The notes: generated from the sequence alone by a model not told the origin. Positions 11,251-22,876 are shown, counted from the stretch's first letter. The stretch is 64,000 nt of DNA from Brachypterus glaber (GCA_958510825.1 OY294048.1:25369887-25433886), one strand, 5' to 3'. Program-made: numbers and translations.

Positions 11251-12291
11251 AAAAAGGAAGATATACACTTAAAACTTGACTGTGGCTCTCATATTACAGA
11301 AAACATAGATGAAGCAAATAAATTTGCAGACTATTTTTCTAGTGTAGTAAAAGATCATTTGTCAAACCATTTTGCTAATGATATTTCTTAAAACTGCACT
11401 TATGGCACATATGATGTAAAAACAAATGTAAATGTCCAGTCACAATTTTAGAAGCCACAAATGCTTTTAAAAGTATAAAAACTTTCATGTGAACAGATGA
11501 GTTGTCTATCTCTACCCTTTCAAATATATTTGATATTTAGTAAATAAATCACTACGCCAAGGTATTTTTCCCGAAATTTTTAAAACGGCTTTAGTAATAC
11601 CTCTACATAAAAGGGTTCTAAAAAGAATATTGAAAATTACAGACATTATTATGTTCTTTGTCGAAGGTTTTTGAAAAAATAGTTTTAATAGGTTAGTAAA
11701 ATTTCTGGAAAATAACCGAAAAAAAAATAATAATATTGGCAGATTCTAAACATGGTTTTGCTCAGGAAGGTCGGTTGAGACAGCCTCTTATCAATTTTTA
11801 AATTGTGTGTACTCCAAACTAGACTCAGGGCATTACGTAATTTCCTTACTTTTCGACCTTCGGTTCGGTTGATCCCGATTTCCTAGTTCAAAAAATGCGT
11901 TCTATGGGCATACCAGGAAATATGCTATGCTGGATAAGGTCTTATATGAAGGACAGGTCTTTTATGGTTTCTGTTGGAAATTCCAAGTCAGATCCTAATA
12001 AAGTTGATATAGGTGTACCACAAGGTTCAATTTTAGGACCGTTACTTTTTTTAATATTTATTAATGATCTAAATTTTTTCATCACGAATGGTATCTTGAT
12101 TGTATTTGCTGATGATACTACCATAATTTTATATGCAAAGGACCTGAATGAGTTGGCTAGATTAATTATATCCACTATTAATGAGTTAAGTTTATGGTGC
12201 TCTAAAAACAAATTGATTCTCAATAAGAGTAAAACAGTTGGCATAAATTTTTATAATAGAAAACCTTTACCCAACACATTTTCTTTGCCAG

Positions 12292-12294
<3 letters not shown>
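11251..12294 (+). pseudogene. LINE A reverse transcriptase, central part
   Basis: After a degraded stretch that still reads ENIDEANKFADYFSSV, the RT is recognisable: MGIPGNMLCWIRSYM, then GVPQGSILGPLLFLIFINDL and the catalytic VFADDTT at about 12107-12127, and LILNKSKT. The frame 11895-12290 is open. RT motifs 1 to 3 upstream (11400-11890) are scattered over several frames. A (TA)n expansion interrupts the chain at 12295. Confidence 0.82.

Positions 12295-12368
<74 letters not shown>
12295..12368. repeat. (AT)37 microsatellite
   Basis: Uninterrupted AT dinucleotides inside the LINE RT coding sequence, between the LNKSKT and FLG motifs. Confidence 0.98.
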
Positions 12369-12370
<2 letters not shown>

Positions 12371-12925
12371 TTGGAACAAAATACTAAGTTTTTGGGCACT
12401 TTCCTGGATAGTACATTAAGTGGTGAAATACACATAGATAAGTTGTGCAAGAGGTTGAACAGTGTTTATTTTGGCATTTTACAGTTAAGAAATACTTTGA
12501 ATAAACGTGCTCTTCTTGATGTATACTACTCTTTAGCTTACTGCCATATAAATATTAATATAATGTTTTGGGGGAGTTCTTCTTCCATGTTAAGAGTGTT
12601 TATATCACAAAAAAGGTTACTGCGACTAATTTTTGGCCTTGGCTACAGAGAATCTTGTAAAGAAACTTTTAAAAACTATAATATTTTAACTGTTTTTATT
12701 TTTAAATGTATTTTATTTACAAAGCAAAATATCTCACTGTTTGAGACTAATTCACAAATATATGAATATGACACTAGGCATGGTGAGCTATTAAGGATAC
12801 CAACTCACAAGACCGAGAAATTTAAGAATTCACCACTGTATCGTTGTATCACTTTTTATAATGCCTTGCCTCTTGATTTAAGATTAATTTCAAATTTTAA
12901 TATTTTCAAGCAAAAAATTAAAAAT
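12369..12925 (+). pseudogene. LINE A RT C-terminal part
   Basis: Continues directly after the microsatellite with NTKFLGTFLDSTLSG, the KFLG motif of RT domain 7, followed by the LINE connection region (LLDVYYSLAYCHININ.MFWG, QKRLLRLIFGLGYRESCKE) and a tail ending in FKQKIKNILY. The frame is open for about 180 codons. Without the microsatellite it would join the FADD segment, so the expansion may be younger than the insertion. Confidence 0.82.
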
Positions 12926-13106
12926 ATTTTGTACCTACTTTTATTTTTTTTTTTGTCTTTTTATTGTTTTACAAAACCCTGATTGCAAGTTTTTTTTTTA
13001 GTTTTGATTTTTTTCTTGCAGTCAGGGTTACATACATTTATTTTAATCTGACCTGCCAAATGTACTTTGTACCAAAGTTGGTTAATAAATTATTCTTATT
13101 CTTCTT

Positions 13107-13138
13107 AAACTTAGTCTCACTAATAAGACTCTTGAACA
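13107..13138 (-). repeat. BEL/Pao 5' LTR, outer part
   Basis: AAACTTAGTCTCAC through CTTGAACA matches the end of the complete LTR (1537-1568). It is followed by the AAGAC duplication. Confidence 0.85.
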
Positions 13139-13143
13139 AAGAC
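13139..13143. repeat. target-site duplication AAGAC, right copy
   Basis: Pairs with 1376-1380 and fixes the outer border of the BEL insertion. Confidence 0.85.
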
Positions 13144-13766
13144 AGCACAGCTTTAAAAAAATCCAAAAACAAACAATGACAAAAAGCCAAAAAAGTAAAT
13201 AAAAACCAACATAAAAGAAAAAATATATTAAATAACATAACTTTAGGATATTTTTACGTACTATTATTTGGATTTTAACCTATTTTGTTTCAATTATATT
13301 TGCACTTTGAGGCAAAACACCCCTGAGAAATTAAGGCTCAAATATTGAATAATTTGGTAAAAGTAATATTTTCGAATCTTTATAAAAAATAATAAATAAA
13401 TATTTTTTTTTGAAACTTTAACAGTGTATAGTACTTATAAGTCCCTACTTACAAAAAAAATCACCCCCTTAAATCAACCCTCTACGAAAATATTAAAATT
13501 TAAAAAACATCATTTTATTAAATTTTATAACAATTTTCAGATACAGTTTTCACCTATTTTGATTTTAATTAGAAAAAAGTATTTCAAACAAAAAATATAG
13601 CCTATTGTATGCTAAAAAAAGTGTTTTTGTTTCATATGGCTAGCTTATTTCATAACTGAGAAATTTAAATTTCCGCAACATGCAAAAATCAATAAAATGC
13701 AAACTTCAGAGGGGGCCACGCCTAACCAAAGCAATGTAAAAAAATAAAACTGGTTTTGAAGTACAC
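13144..13766. other. AT-rich gap, nothing recognised
   Basis: A-rich sequence with no repeat, coding or terminal structure that I can support. Confidence 0.5.
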
Positions 13767-13770
13767 TATA

Positions 13771-15336
13771 CCGGGTGTTACAAGACCAAGGTACACCCCC
13801 CTTTTTTTCTTTATTTTAAAAGTTAGAGATTTCAAATTTGGAGGGTCTCTTATAGCTATAAATTGTCAACTTTTAACATAAACTGTACATTTCAGCCACT
13901 TCCGGTTTAACCGGAAATGATATCAACTTTTGATTTTTAAATGGGATACCCTATATATTTTTACATATTTCAATTCTGCGCTTTATTCTGAATACAATGA
14001 TACCAAAAAAGTGACATTTCCGATGTCAATGTATTTTTTAATTTTATTTTTAGTTTATATCATAGGTAGGCCATGATTACTTAAAATTACTAGAAATGAT
14101 CTAAGTAATCCTAGAAAAATACATTTACGCTAAAAAAAAACATTTATAACTCAGTTGCACCATTTTAAAGTTTTCAAAAATGGTTTTTGCTCAAAAACTC
14201 AATTTTTTTAAATGGCACCATATTGGTACACTGGTACAGTCAAAAAGTACCGCCTTTTTGGAATCTACCAATATCCTTTATTTTAATGTAGGATAAATAC
14301 ATCCGGTTTTATAAATTAAAATAAATGATAATAATCATATTTTTGATTATTGTGTGATATTAGTTAACAAAGCTCGCTTTGATAACCAAAAAGACAGGAT
14401 GCCTTTATTTTTATCTGTCAGGTTAAATTTTGTTGATTTGTTTCGGTTTTTTATGTAATCTGTAATTAAAAATGGTTCTAATAAGCGGTCAAGCAGTTTA
14501 GGCTGTCAAGGGGGCTTGCCTTTCCGGATATCTTTCAATGTAAAGTAACTGTGCTTGTACAGAATTTTCCTGCACTCCCCATAAATTAAAAGCATGTCAA
14601 TTTTTTCGTCTCTAGTATAATGTACCATTTTTAATAAACAAAATTATGTATGTTACAAAAACGTTCAAAAATTAATAACACTAAATTTGACAGAAAGCAG
14701 AAAGCAGTATTTTGTCTTTTTATTTGTCAAAGCCAACTTTGTTAACTAAAATCACGCAATAATTAAAAATATGATAATTATCATTGATTTTAATTTATAA
14801 AAACGGCTGTATTTAACCTTCATTAAAATAAAGGATATTGGTAGATTCCTAAAAGGCGGTACTTTTTGACGGTACCAGTGTACCAATATGGTGCAATTTA
14901 AAAAAATGAGTTTTTAAGCAAAAACCATTTTCGAAAACTTTAAAATGGTGCAACTGAGTTATAAATGTTCTTTTTAGCGTAAATGTATTTTTCTAGGATT
15001 ACTTAGATCATTTCTAGTAATTTTAAGTAATCATGGCCTACCTATGATATAAACTAAAAATTAAATTAAAAAATACATTGACATCGGAAATGTCACTTTT
15101 TTGGTATCATTGTATTCAGAATAAAGCGTAGAATTGAAATATGAAAAAATATATAGGGTGTCCTATTTAAAAATCAAAAGTTGGTATCATTTCCGGTTAA
15201 ACCGGAAGTGGCTGAAATGTATAGTTTATGTTACAAGTTGACATTTTATGACTATAAAAGACCCCCCAAATTTGAAATCTCTAACTTTTAAAATAAAGAA
15301 AAAAAGGGGGGTGTACCTTGGTCTTGTAACACCCGG
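13771..15336. mobile_element. non-autonomous TIR transposon, 1.57 kb
   Basis: Begins CCGGGTGTTACAAGACCAAG and ends with its inverse complement. TIRs are about 610 bp each (13771 to about 14385 and about 14728 to 15336), with a spacer of about 340 bp. TATA flanks both ends, fitting a TA target duplication as in Tc1/mariner elements. No transposase frame is present. It is a long-TIR, foldback-like element that would need a transposase in trans. Confidence 0.85.
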
Positions 15337-16256
15337 TATAGGTTTAACAACACAAAAAAAAAATTAATTAATTTGGAACTGGTCGAGTGCCCAAATAATT
15401 CAAAATTGGACGGTTCTCAATGGATTACGCCATTTATAAAAAGTAAGATTATTTTTACTCATAATATTGGCTGTTACATAGCGTGAAATGTGCGCTGCTG
15501 TGGATAATTACAAAGTGTTTATTTTTTGTATATTATATACATTTAAAAAGCAAGGCAGCATCCGATATTCTGCTGTGCGTCTATAGCAGGATGCCAACAT
15601 TAACGCTACATGTAGCGCATGCCGCCTTGCTTTTTAAATGTATAAAATATACAAAAAATATACATGTAGAACTCCTTGAAATAACCTTTATACACTTATC
15701 CAAAAAATTAAGGGAACTGATATTTTTTAATTTTTTTTGATGATTTTTAGAGTGCTGTTACTGTAATAAAAATAAATTGGAGCTTGAAGTTTCTAGTTTT
15801 AATAATTTTTTTAGGCCACGCAATCATAAAAAAAGTAGGGGGACAAAAATTATCCATTTTTTATAACTGCTCTCAAAACTTTTTTTTAAACTCCAATTTA
15901 TGTTTTAGGAGGAAACATTTTTTTTACCTTCACTATTTATTTGAAAAATTTACAAAAAAGTAATTTTTCTGTTTTTTTTTTTTTTAGAAAATCTACCGCT
16001 ACATACTTTGCAAATACTGCTAAAAGTACCAATGTTTCCAGGTTTTTCATCAGCTAAATGTTTGCTTAATAATCCTGTAATTTTTAAACTTGATCAGTAG
16101 AGCCGTCTTTCCATCCCGAATCGCCAAAGTTTTAAAAATAATTAAAGGATCACGTTTAAAGCTTTTAAACGTCATGTAAAGATTTTTGAGACAGACATGG
16201 TTTTTGGCACAATTTTACATTAATTACCTACTTAATTTCAAAACAAAAGTAAAATA
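15337..16256. other. AT-rich spacer, only a hairpin recognised
   Basis: Apart from the hairpin at 15521-15659 there is no coding or terminal repeat structure here. Confidence 0.45.
15521..15659. repeat. imperfect hairpin with an inner palindrome
   Basis: ATTTTTTGTATATTATATAC plus TTTAAAAAGCAAGGC (15521-15556) faces its inverse at 15624-15659. The loop contains the perfect palindrome CGCTACATGTAGCG at 15604-15617. It could be a small MITE. No target duplication is evident. Confidence 0.6.
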
Positions 16257-16258
16257 TA

Positions 16259-17670
16259 CAGGGCGGGCCATCTAAGACGTATAGGGAATTTTTTGGCGTT
16301 ATTTCTAAAGCTATTAATTTAAAATTAAAACTATTGATTAAAGACCCAATAAGCTATTAGTCTGACTAAACAAAACATTTTAACTAGCTTTTATTTTGGA
16401 GTTGCGGCCATATGAAACTGAATTTCAATGACAAAGTTTAGTTAAAAACTTGAAAATCTAAAAATATTTGCTTTTTCTTTAACGTTCAATACTTGTTGTA
16501 ACTAGTAACTCAATTTTTTATACAAAAAATCTAAATTGAAAAATTAATAATTTTAAAATTTTTTTACAGTGTATTTAAATAAAATGATTTTATTTAGTTT
16601 GCTGTGATAAAATTTTTCTAATCGTGAGTCTTTCATAAATGTCAATTTATTTTACCTATGATGTCAACTGACTTTTTCTTTCGCAATAACTATGTTCGAA
16701 ATTAAAAAATAAACTTATTTTTTTGATAAATTAATGAAAAATGAATAAAAAAATAGGAATCAGTTAAAAGTGCTTCTGAATTTTATCACCAACCAGCATA
16801 ATTTGAATACATGTAGTTTTTGAACGTTTTAAGAACTTTTATAAAAATAAGGTCTACACAATAAATTTATAACTAAAAACAAATAAAAAAAACTAAATAG
16901 ATACGTATTTGAATTTTTATTTAAGTTAAGCAATTAGAAGTATAATTTAGTTCATTGTATTAGCTCTTGTATCTCTTGGCTTCCGAGACAAGTAAAACCC
17001 AAATTTAAGTAAAACTCGAGGTAAAACTGCACCATTTTTATGAAAAATAAACATGCACCAGGCTTTTCTTGCTTATTTATAATCTTTTATCACTTCCAAG
17101 TTATAATTTTAAAACTTCTCACTGAATAATAATTTTTCGCCAAACCATGATTTACAAACTGTAACTTCCTAATACATGCTATTATTTTATTTTTCTAAAT
17201 ATCTATTTATTTATTATAATTATTAAGTATTTTTCTTGTTCATAAATAAAAAAATAACATTTTCAAAATTATTCAAACCACTGACAAGTGAATTGTCATT
17301 TTACAAGATTTAGTAAAGTGTCACAGCAAGCTTTATCTACTTGCGTTCAACTCATACACTGTTAAAAATTTTTAAATATAACTATTTTTTAATTTCAGTT
17401 TTTTGTCTTAAAACTAACGTTATTAGTTATGAAAAGTATGGAACGTTAAAGAAAACGCAACAGTTTTTCAGATTTTAGAAGTTTTAACTAAAGTTTACCA
17501 ATTAAATTCAGTTTCATATGACCGTAACTCCAAAACCAAAGCTAGTTAAAAAATTTTGTTTAGTCAGATTTATAGCTTATTGGGTCTATAATCAATAGTA
17601 TCAATTTTAAATTGGCAGCTTTAGAAATAACTCCAAAAAACGCCCTGTACGTCTTAGATGGCCCGCCCTG
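16259..17670. mobile_element. non-autonomous TIR transposon, 1.41 kb
   Basis: Ends CAGGGCGGGCCATCTAAGAC and its inverse complement, with TA on both sides (16257-16258 and 17671-17672). TIRs run for about 290 bp and include the paired segments TTTTAACTAGCTTT/AAAGCTAGTTAAAA. The interior is AT-rich without a transposase. TA flanks and TIR style fit a mariner-like derivative. It ends 10 bases before the next element. Confidence 0.85.
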
Positions 17671-17680
17671 TATATATATA

Positions 17681-17961
17681 GCGGGTGATCCAACGAAAAT
17701 TTAACCTTGGATAAAATCTAAACTAATGACTTTTCGAAAAAACGCCGAGACGGGTCAATTTTTATTTTGACGGGGACATCTTTTGACATTTAACCAATAA
17801 TCGACGTAACTACCCCCACCACTCAGGAGCTACCAGTTTGAAAATCTTAAATGGAAATGTGGGTTATGTAATACATTGTTGAAAATGCTTTTTAATTCTG
17901 GTTATAACAAAGCTTTATTTTTTTAAATCGGATCAGTAGTTCTCGAGAAATTGGATAACAA
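17681..17961. repeat. left TIR of the DD41D mariner
   Basis: Pairs with 19638-19919 with few mismatches, reaching GGATAACAA at its inner edge. It contains the CTCAGGAGCTACCAGTTTGA segment conserved in both arms. Confidence 0.88.
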
Positions 17962-18189
17962 TTTAAAATAAAACCCTTTAAACTTTTTTTATATCTTATC
18001 TTTAATTATCATCAATTTTATGCCAATCCGATCCTGGTAATGGGTAAGCGTGTACACGTGTACAAGTTTACCGAAATTTTGTCAGTTTTTTACGAACGCA
18101 TTTTTTTATTTAAAAAAAACAGAAATAAAAGGTAATATTTAAAAACAAATGAGTTTGATTTTAATTATCTTTTGATATAGTAGATAATA

Positions 18190-19320
18190 ATGGTTTATAC
18201 TAATGAAGAACGAGTTGAAATTATTTTTCTTTACGGGGAAATGAATAGAAATGCCTTACAAACAGCAGATAGGTTTAACCAACTCCTTCCGGAAAAAAAT
18301 GTGTCGAATGTTTATGTGCATCAGCTGATTGAAAAATTTCAAACTACATTTTCCGTCAAGAATAAAAAAAGGGTAATTCCTCCAAACGAAGACAGAGATG
18401 TTGCGACATTGGACAATGTTTATCTGGATCCTAAACAATCGATTCGGCATATGTCCATGGTTTCAGGATTTCCTTATACTACAATTCAGCGGGTTTTAAA
18501 GCAACACAAGTTCCATCCTTATAAAGTTCAGCTTCATCAAGAGCTGAATGAAACCGATTTCGATTTAAGATTGGAATTTTGCGAAACAATGTGTCAACGA
18601 CTTCAAGCAGATCCAGACATGTTAAAGCGCATTTGTTTTAGTGATGAATCTTGTTTCACACTTAGAGGTTACGTCAATAGACATAACTGCAGGTAAAACT
18701 TAAAAAAAATATTTATTGGAAATATGTTTGTAAAACAAAATTTATATTTTTTTAGCTATTTGAGTACAGAAAATCCGCATTGGATGAGAGAGGAGAACAC
18801 TCAGCATCCACTTAAACTAAATGTTTGGGCTGGAATTTTGAATAATAATATAATTGGCCCATTTTTTTATGTTGAAAATCTTACGGGTGAAAGATATCTA
18901 GATATGCTAGAAAATAATATTGATCCTTTGATAACCCAAGTTTCTGAAGATGATGAGGCTTTGGATGCCGAAGAAGTCTTTTTCCAGCAAGATGGAGCTC
19001 CTCCTCATTACAGTGTAGCGGTTAGGCAGTATTTGGATACTCGATATCCCAATCAGTGGATAGGGCGAAGAGGCAGTATTGAGTGGCCAGCAAGATCCCC
19101 GGATTTAACGCCTCTCGATTTTTTTTTGTGGGGTCATTTAAAGTCCGCTGTTTTTCGTACTCAACCAGCCAATCTACAAGAACTACGCCAAAGAATAGTT
19201 GACGAATGTTCCCGCATAACACCGCAAATGTTGGAAAACGTAAGAGCAGCATTTTACCAACGACTGTTTTATTGTCAAGAAAAATATGGCGGTCATTTTG
19301 AAAATGTTATTGGACATTAA
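18190..19320 (+). CDS. mariner-family transposase, DD41D, one intron
   Basis: Cuts and pastes its own element by a DDE/D mechanism at TA targets. Exon 1 is 18190-18692. A 63-bp GT...AG intron (18693-18755) would otherwise bring a TAA in frame. Exon 2 is 18756-19320, for 355 residues in total. The N-terminal part (about 1-130) carries two helix-turn-helix-like segments for TIR binding. Catalytic Asp residues are D152 (FSDES), D247 (QQDGAP) and D289 (SPDLTPLDFFLWG), leaving 41 residues between the last two, the DD41D (rosa-type) spacing. Removing the intron restores the conserved NRHNC...ENPHWM passage, which supports it strongly. No frameshift or stop is seen. Confidence 0.92.
18693..18755 (+). 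other. intron in the mariner transposase gene
   Basis: 63 bp with donor AG|GTAAAA and acceptor TTTTTTTAG|C after a T-rich tract. Splicing keeps frame (phase 2) and fuses two conserved transposase blocks. Confidence 0.85.
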
Positions 19321-19637
19321 AGTGACGATAAATAAACATAATTAAAAACAGTTTATAGGGTTTGATTTTAAGTAATATTACTTTTACTTACTTTAGGTCT
19401 TACACAGTTTATGTAATTTGGGGAAAAATTGGAAAGAAGGAGGATGTGCGGTCATAAAATTGCCTTTAATTTAAAGTGCCACTGCCATTGAATAAGCTAC
19501 TATTTTAGCATTTGGGGGTTGGGAGGGGGGAAGGGTTGTAATTGTACATGCCACAAACGAGTATTGTTATATGTTTTTTTCTAATAATGTAAAAATATTT
19601 TATTTTAAATTACTTAATTATTGCATGTTTTAAATTT

Positions 19638-19919
19638 TTGTTATCCATTTTCTCGAGAACTACTGAACCGATTTAAAAAAATAAAGCTCTGTTATAACCA
19701 AAATTAAAAAGCCTTTTCAATAATGTATTACATAACCCACATTCCCATTTAAGATTTTCAAACTGGTAGCTCCTGAGTGGTGGGGGTAGTTACGTCAATT
19801 ATTGGTTAAATGTCAAAAGATGTCCCCCTCAAAATAAAAATTGACCTGTCTCGGCGTTTTTTCGAAAATTCATTAGTTTCGATTTTGTCCAAGGTTAAAA
19901 TTTTCGTTGGGTCACCCGG
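19638..19919. repeat. right TIR of the DD41D mariner
   Basis: Inverse complement of 17681-17961. The terminal base differs between the arms (G against C before CGGGTG). A TATATATA run follows and leads straight into the next element. Confidence 0.88.
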
Positions 19920-19927
19920 TATATATA

Positions 19928-20330
19928 CACGGTGTCCCACGGTAGACAAATCAGTCAAATTGTGGCGTTATTATCAAAGCTATTAAAATATATTTTTTAC
20001 CAGTCAATATAGACCTAGTTACCTTCAATTTAGGCCAGAAAAAAGTGTTGTACTTTTTTCTGATTTTAGGCTAGAGCAACAAACAGAATTTTTTTTAGCA
20101 TAATGACATTTTTTAACGCCAAAATTTAAAAAAATAATATCATTTCTTTATCATATGATAGTTTTTTTTACTAAAAACAATAGTTTTCTATTTAAATTTT
20201 TAATTTTAGAAAACGGTAAAAAATGGTAAGTGCATTATGGAATGACCCCGCTAATGTAAAAGAGAGGATGCTATGAAAATAAATGTTTGCAAATATGACG
20301 TTCACGATAAAAATAAATGTCAAATCTAAT
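19928..20330. repeat. left TIR of the 5.5-kb mariner-like element
   Basis: Pairs with 25031-25439. Shared marks include TTTATCATATGATAGTTTTT and GGAATGACCCCGCTA. Confidence 0.85.
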
Positions 20331-20837
20331 GTTATAAATTAGATTTTTACTTAGACTTAGTAAGGACCTTGTGGACTAGGGTATTTTATACTACAGAGTG
20401 TATTACTTAATTACTATTAAATTTTGATTTTTTGCGCTCAATCAAATTTTTTAATTGGTATGATTGGATTAATCTTAGATTAATCTTAGCAGTTTTTTTA
20501 CAAAGTCAAGTCTATATCATAATGAAAGTATTGGTAAAGCAAGTTATTATAAAACCTATTGGACAACTTATGATAAAACATGTTTTATAATTATGCACAG
20601 GTGTCTTCAGGCAAGCATAGGTTTGATAAAAATGTCACCAATAACTGTTTAGGGGACTTTGTAGTAGACGTACTGGAGATCATAGAAATGCATCCAACAA
20701 AATCGTAGCTGCTCACTTAAGGCATTTATTCAATTTTATATATTTAATTACACATGTAGTGATGAAAATTGAACAACAGCTTTCCTTAAATGATTAATGT
20801 AGCTAGGATCGTCTAAACGGTTTATTTTATATCTATT

Positions 20838-21455
20838 CTAGTAAGTAAGGAATTGTTTGTGAACAGATTCACCAGCCTGTTCTGACCATAAACCTAGTCC
20901 TTTATTTTTCAGCAATTTTAACGAGTCTTGAAGGTGATGGATAATTACATGAATTTTCAAAGTTTCAGATACACCCGTTGCTTTGAAACATGTCGATAAC
21001 ATATTTATATCTGCTTGACAATCATAATCTGAAGGAACCTTCCCAGTGGTGAAGCATTTTTCAACAATTTTGTTCATGATTTGGAAGGCGGATATTAAAG
21101 GAATAACTTGAAGTACTCCTACATCCTTAACAATTTCCGGATCGGTAAGCGCGTTGCTCTCTTTTAAAAGTTTTCGGCAGGTATTCATTTCAAAGATCTC
21201 GCCGTGATAACTTTTAGAGATTAAATTTAGTTTTTTGGGCCACAGTAAGGCTTTATCACGTCCAAGTAGCGGCACAAGACCATCCCAAAATAAATGATTG
21301 ACGAATCCTTGGAGTTCTTGGATGATGCACTTCTCGATGACATACATATTATCATCTTCGTTTGGACTTTCGATTTCCATATGATCATTTTCTTCCTCTT
21401 CCGGTTGAATTAATTATGTATTATCTAAACCTCTATTTAAATCGCGCAAATAGTT
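20838..21455 (-). pseudogene. transposase-like gene, left arm copy, internally deleted
   Basis: The minus-strand copy reads from an acidic EEEEN segment directly into DNMYVIEKCI, skipping about 135 codons that the plus-strand copy still has. The rest is one open frame to the stop at 20838 and includes LLGRDKALLWPKKL, VPSDYDCQADINMLS and GLGLWSEQAGESVH. I remember GLG(F/L)WSEQAGESVH-type C-termini from unannotated arthropod and cnidarian repeat proteins. I have no firm family name. Compared with the right arm, this copy keeps frame where the other has a 4-base loss. Confidence 0.7.
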
Positions 21456-21491
21456 CTCTAGGAGAATGGTAATACATATTTTGAAAAAACC

Positions 21492-22636
21492 TTGACCTCC
21501 GCGGAGGGTTTAAATAGCGGTTTAGATAATACAGAATTAATTCAACAGGAAGAGGAAGAAAAGGATCATATGGAAATCGAAAGTAAGAGAAGTCGTTACG
21601 TTGATGGAGGGTGCATTGGAAAGAAAGGAAAATTAAGTGTTAATCGACTTATAATGCTTTGCATTGTACCTCAAGTAAAAGAAACTCATCAAAATGTTGA
21701 GTTGATGTTTAGATTAACGAATCTTAATGCAATTGCTTTTAAATTTGTTTGCGATTTTAAACTTTTACTGTTGATCAATGGCCAGCAAACGGCTACCGCC
21801 ACTTATCCGTGTCCCTACTGTTTTATCACCTTGAAAGATTTGCGCGCAGGTATGACAATAAAAGACGATCATGATGAAATAGAAGAAAAAGATGTGACTA
21901 CTACTACTTTAAAGAAATATGAAGATTTGAAAAGAAGTTACGAAAAATTTTGTTCTGAAGGGAAAGACAAAAAATTTGCGAAGGATTTTTATAGCACAAT
22001 TAACCTCCCTCTTTTCGAAGAAGATGATAATATGTATGTCATCGAGAAGTGCATCATCCCAGAACTCCATCTACTCCAAGGATTCGTCAATCATTTATTT
22101 TGGGTAGGTCTTGTGCCGCTACTTGGACGTGATAAAGCCTTACTGTGGCCCAAAAAACTAAATTTAATCTCTAAAAGTTATCACGGCGAGATCTTTGAAG
22201 GGAATGCCTGCCGAAAACTTTTAAAAGAGAGCAACGCGCTTACCGATCCGGAAATTGTTAAGGATGTAGGAGTACTTCAAGTTATTCCTTTTATATCCGC
22301 CTTCCAAATCATGAACAAAATTGTTGAAAAATGCTTCACCACTGGGAAGGTTCCTTCAGATTATGATTGTCAAGCAGATATAAATATGTTATCGACATGT
22401 TTCAAAGGGGTGTATCTGAAACTTTGAAAATTCATGTAATTATCCATCACCTTCAAGACTCGTTAAAATTGCTGAAAAATAAAGGACTAGGTTTATGGTC
22501 AGAACAGGCTGGTGAATCTGTTCACAAAAAATTCCTTACTTATTGGAATAGATATAAAATATACCGTTTAGACGATCCTAGCTACATTAATAATTTAAGG
22601 AAAGCTGTTGTTCAATTTTCATCACTACATGTGTAA
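21492..22636 (+). pseudogene. transposase-like gene, right arm copy, frameshifted
   Basis: A longer copy of the same gene, with an acidic start (QQEEEEKD), a Cys pair (YPCPYC) near residue 107 that may bind metal, a charged central part, and the shared C-terminal half. A 4-base loss near 22407 shifts the frame, so the first frame stops at 22427 while the second (from 22367) carries the SETLKIHVIIHH...WSEQAGESVH end to 22636. There is no ATG at the 5' end, and the start is probably lost at the palindrome centre. Function unknown; placement in an element with TIRs implies a transposase or its derivative. Confidence 0.7.
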
Positions 22637-22876
22637 TTAACTATATAAAATTAAATAAATGCCTTAAGTGAGCAGCTACGATTTTGTTGGATTCATTTCT
22701 ATGATCTCCAGTACGTCTACTACAAAGTCCCCTAAACAGTTATTGGTGACATTTTTGTCAAACCTATGCTTGCCTGAAGACACCTGTGTATGAGATTTTA
22801 AAAAACATAATTAATTAGCTTGTAAAGAACCCCCTTCCCTTGCAGTTGCATGAAGTTGCAGCTGGTTCATATTAGC

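Larger units (their letters stand above)
9167..13106 (+). mobile_element. LINE A (Jockey/CR1-type) in the BEL LTR
   Basis: A 5'-truncated LINE starting inside the endonuclease and ending in (TTATTC)n-like repeats at 13086-13106. It splits the BEL 5' LTR, with loss of about 29 bases of LTR sequence instead of a target duplication, so the insertion caused a target-site deletion. It holds a tandem-repeat insert (about 10135-11250) and a (TA)n tract in the RT. Confidence 0.82.
1381..13138 (-). mobile_element. BEL/Pao LTR retrotransposon, nested and decayed
   Basis: Read on the minus strand the order is 5' LTR, gag with zinc knuckle, protease/RT with YVDD, RNase H, integrase, DUF5641-like tail, 3' LTR. 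That is the BEL/Pao layout. Both LTRs begin TG and end CA, and the whole is bounded by AAGAC on each side, so the insertion borders are exact. The reading frames carry several stops and frameshifts. Three later insertions interrupt it: a 2.03-kb LTR-like block (2066-4098), a short AAAT-tailed retroposon (about 7190-7345) and a LINE in the 5' LTR (9167-13106). Without them the element would be about 5.6 kb. It is not autonomous. Confidence 0.9.
17681..19919 (+). mobile_element. mariner-like element with intact transposase (DD41D)
   Basis: 2.24 kb, with 281- and 282-bp TIRs starting (G/C)CGGGTGAYCCAACGAAAAT and flanked by TA runs. It contains one plus-strand transposase gene with a short intron. 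All three catalytic Asp residues, both TIRs and the frame appear intact, so it may be autonomous. It is larger than classical mariners because of the long TIRs. Confidence 0.9.
20596..22788. mobile_element. palindromic transposon with coding inverted arms
   Basis: Ends CACAGGTGTCTTCAGGCAAG and its inverse complement, with a 4-bp duplication TATG (20592-20595 and 22789-22792). Each arm of about 770-850 bp carries the 3' end of the same gene, in head-to-head orientation. It thus looks like an inverted duplication of one end of a larger DNA transposon. The 4-bp duplication and CAC start recall Chapaev/CACTA-type elements, but the superfamily is not settled by what I see. Confidence 0.8.
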
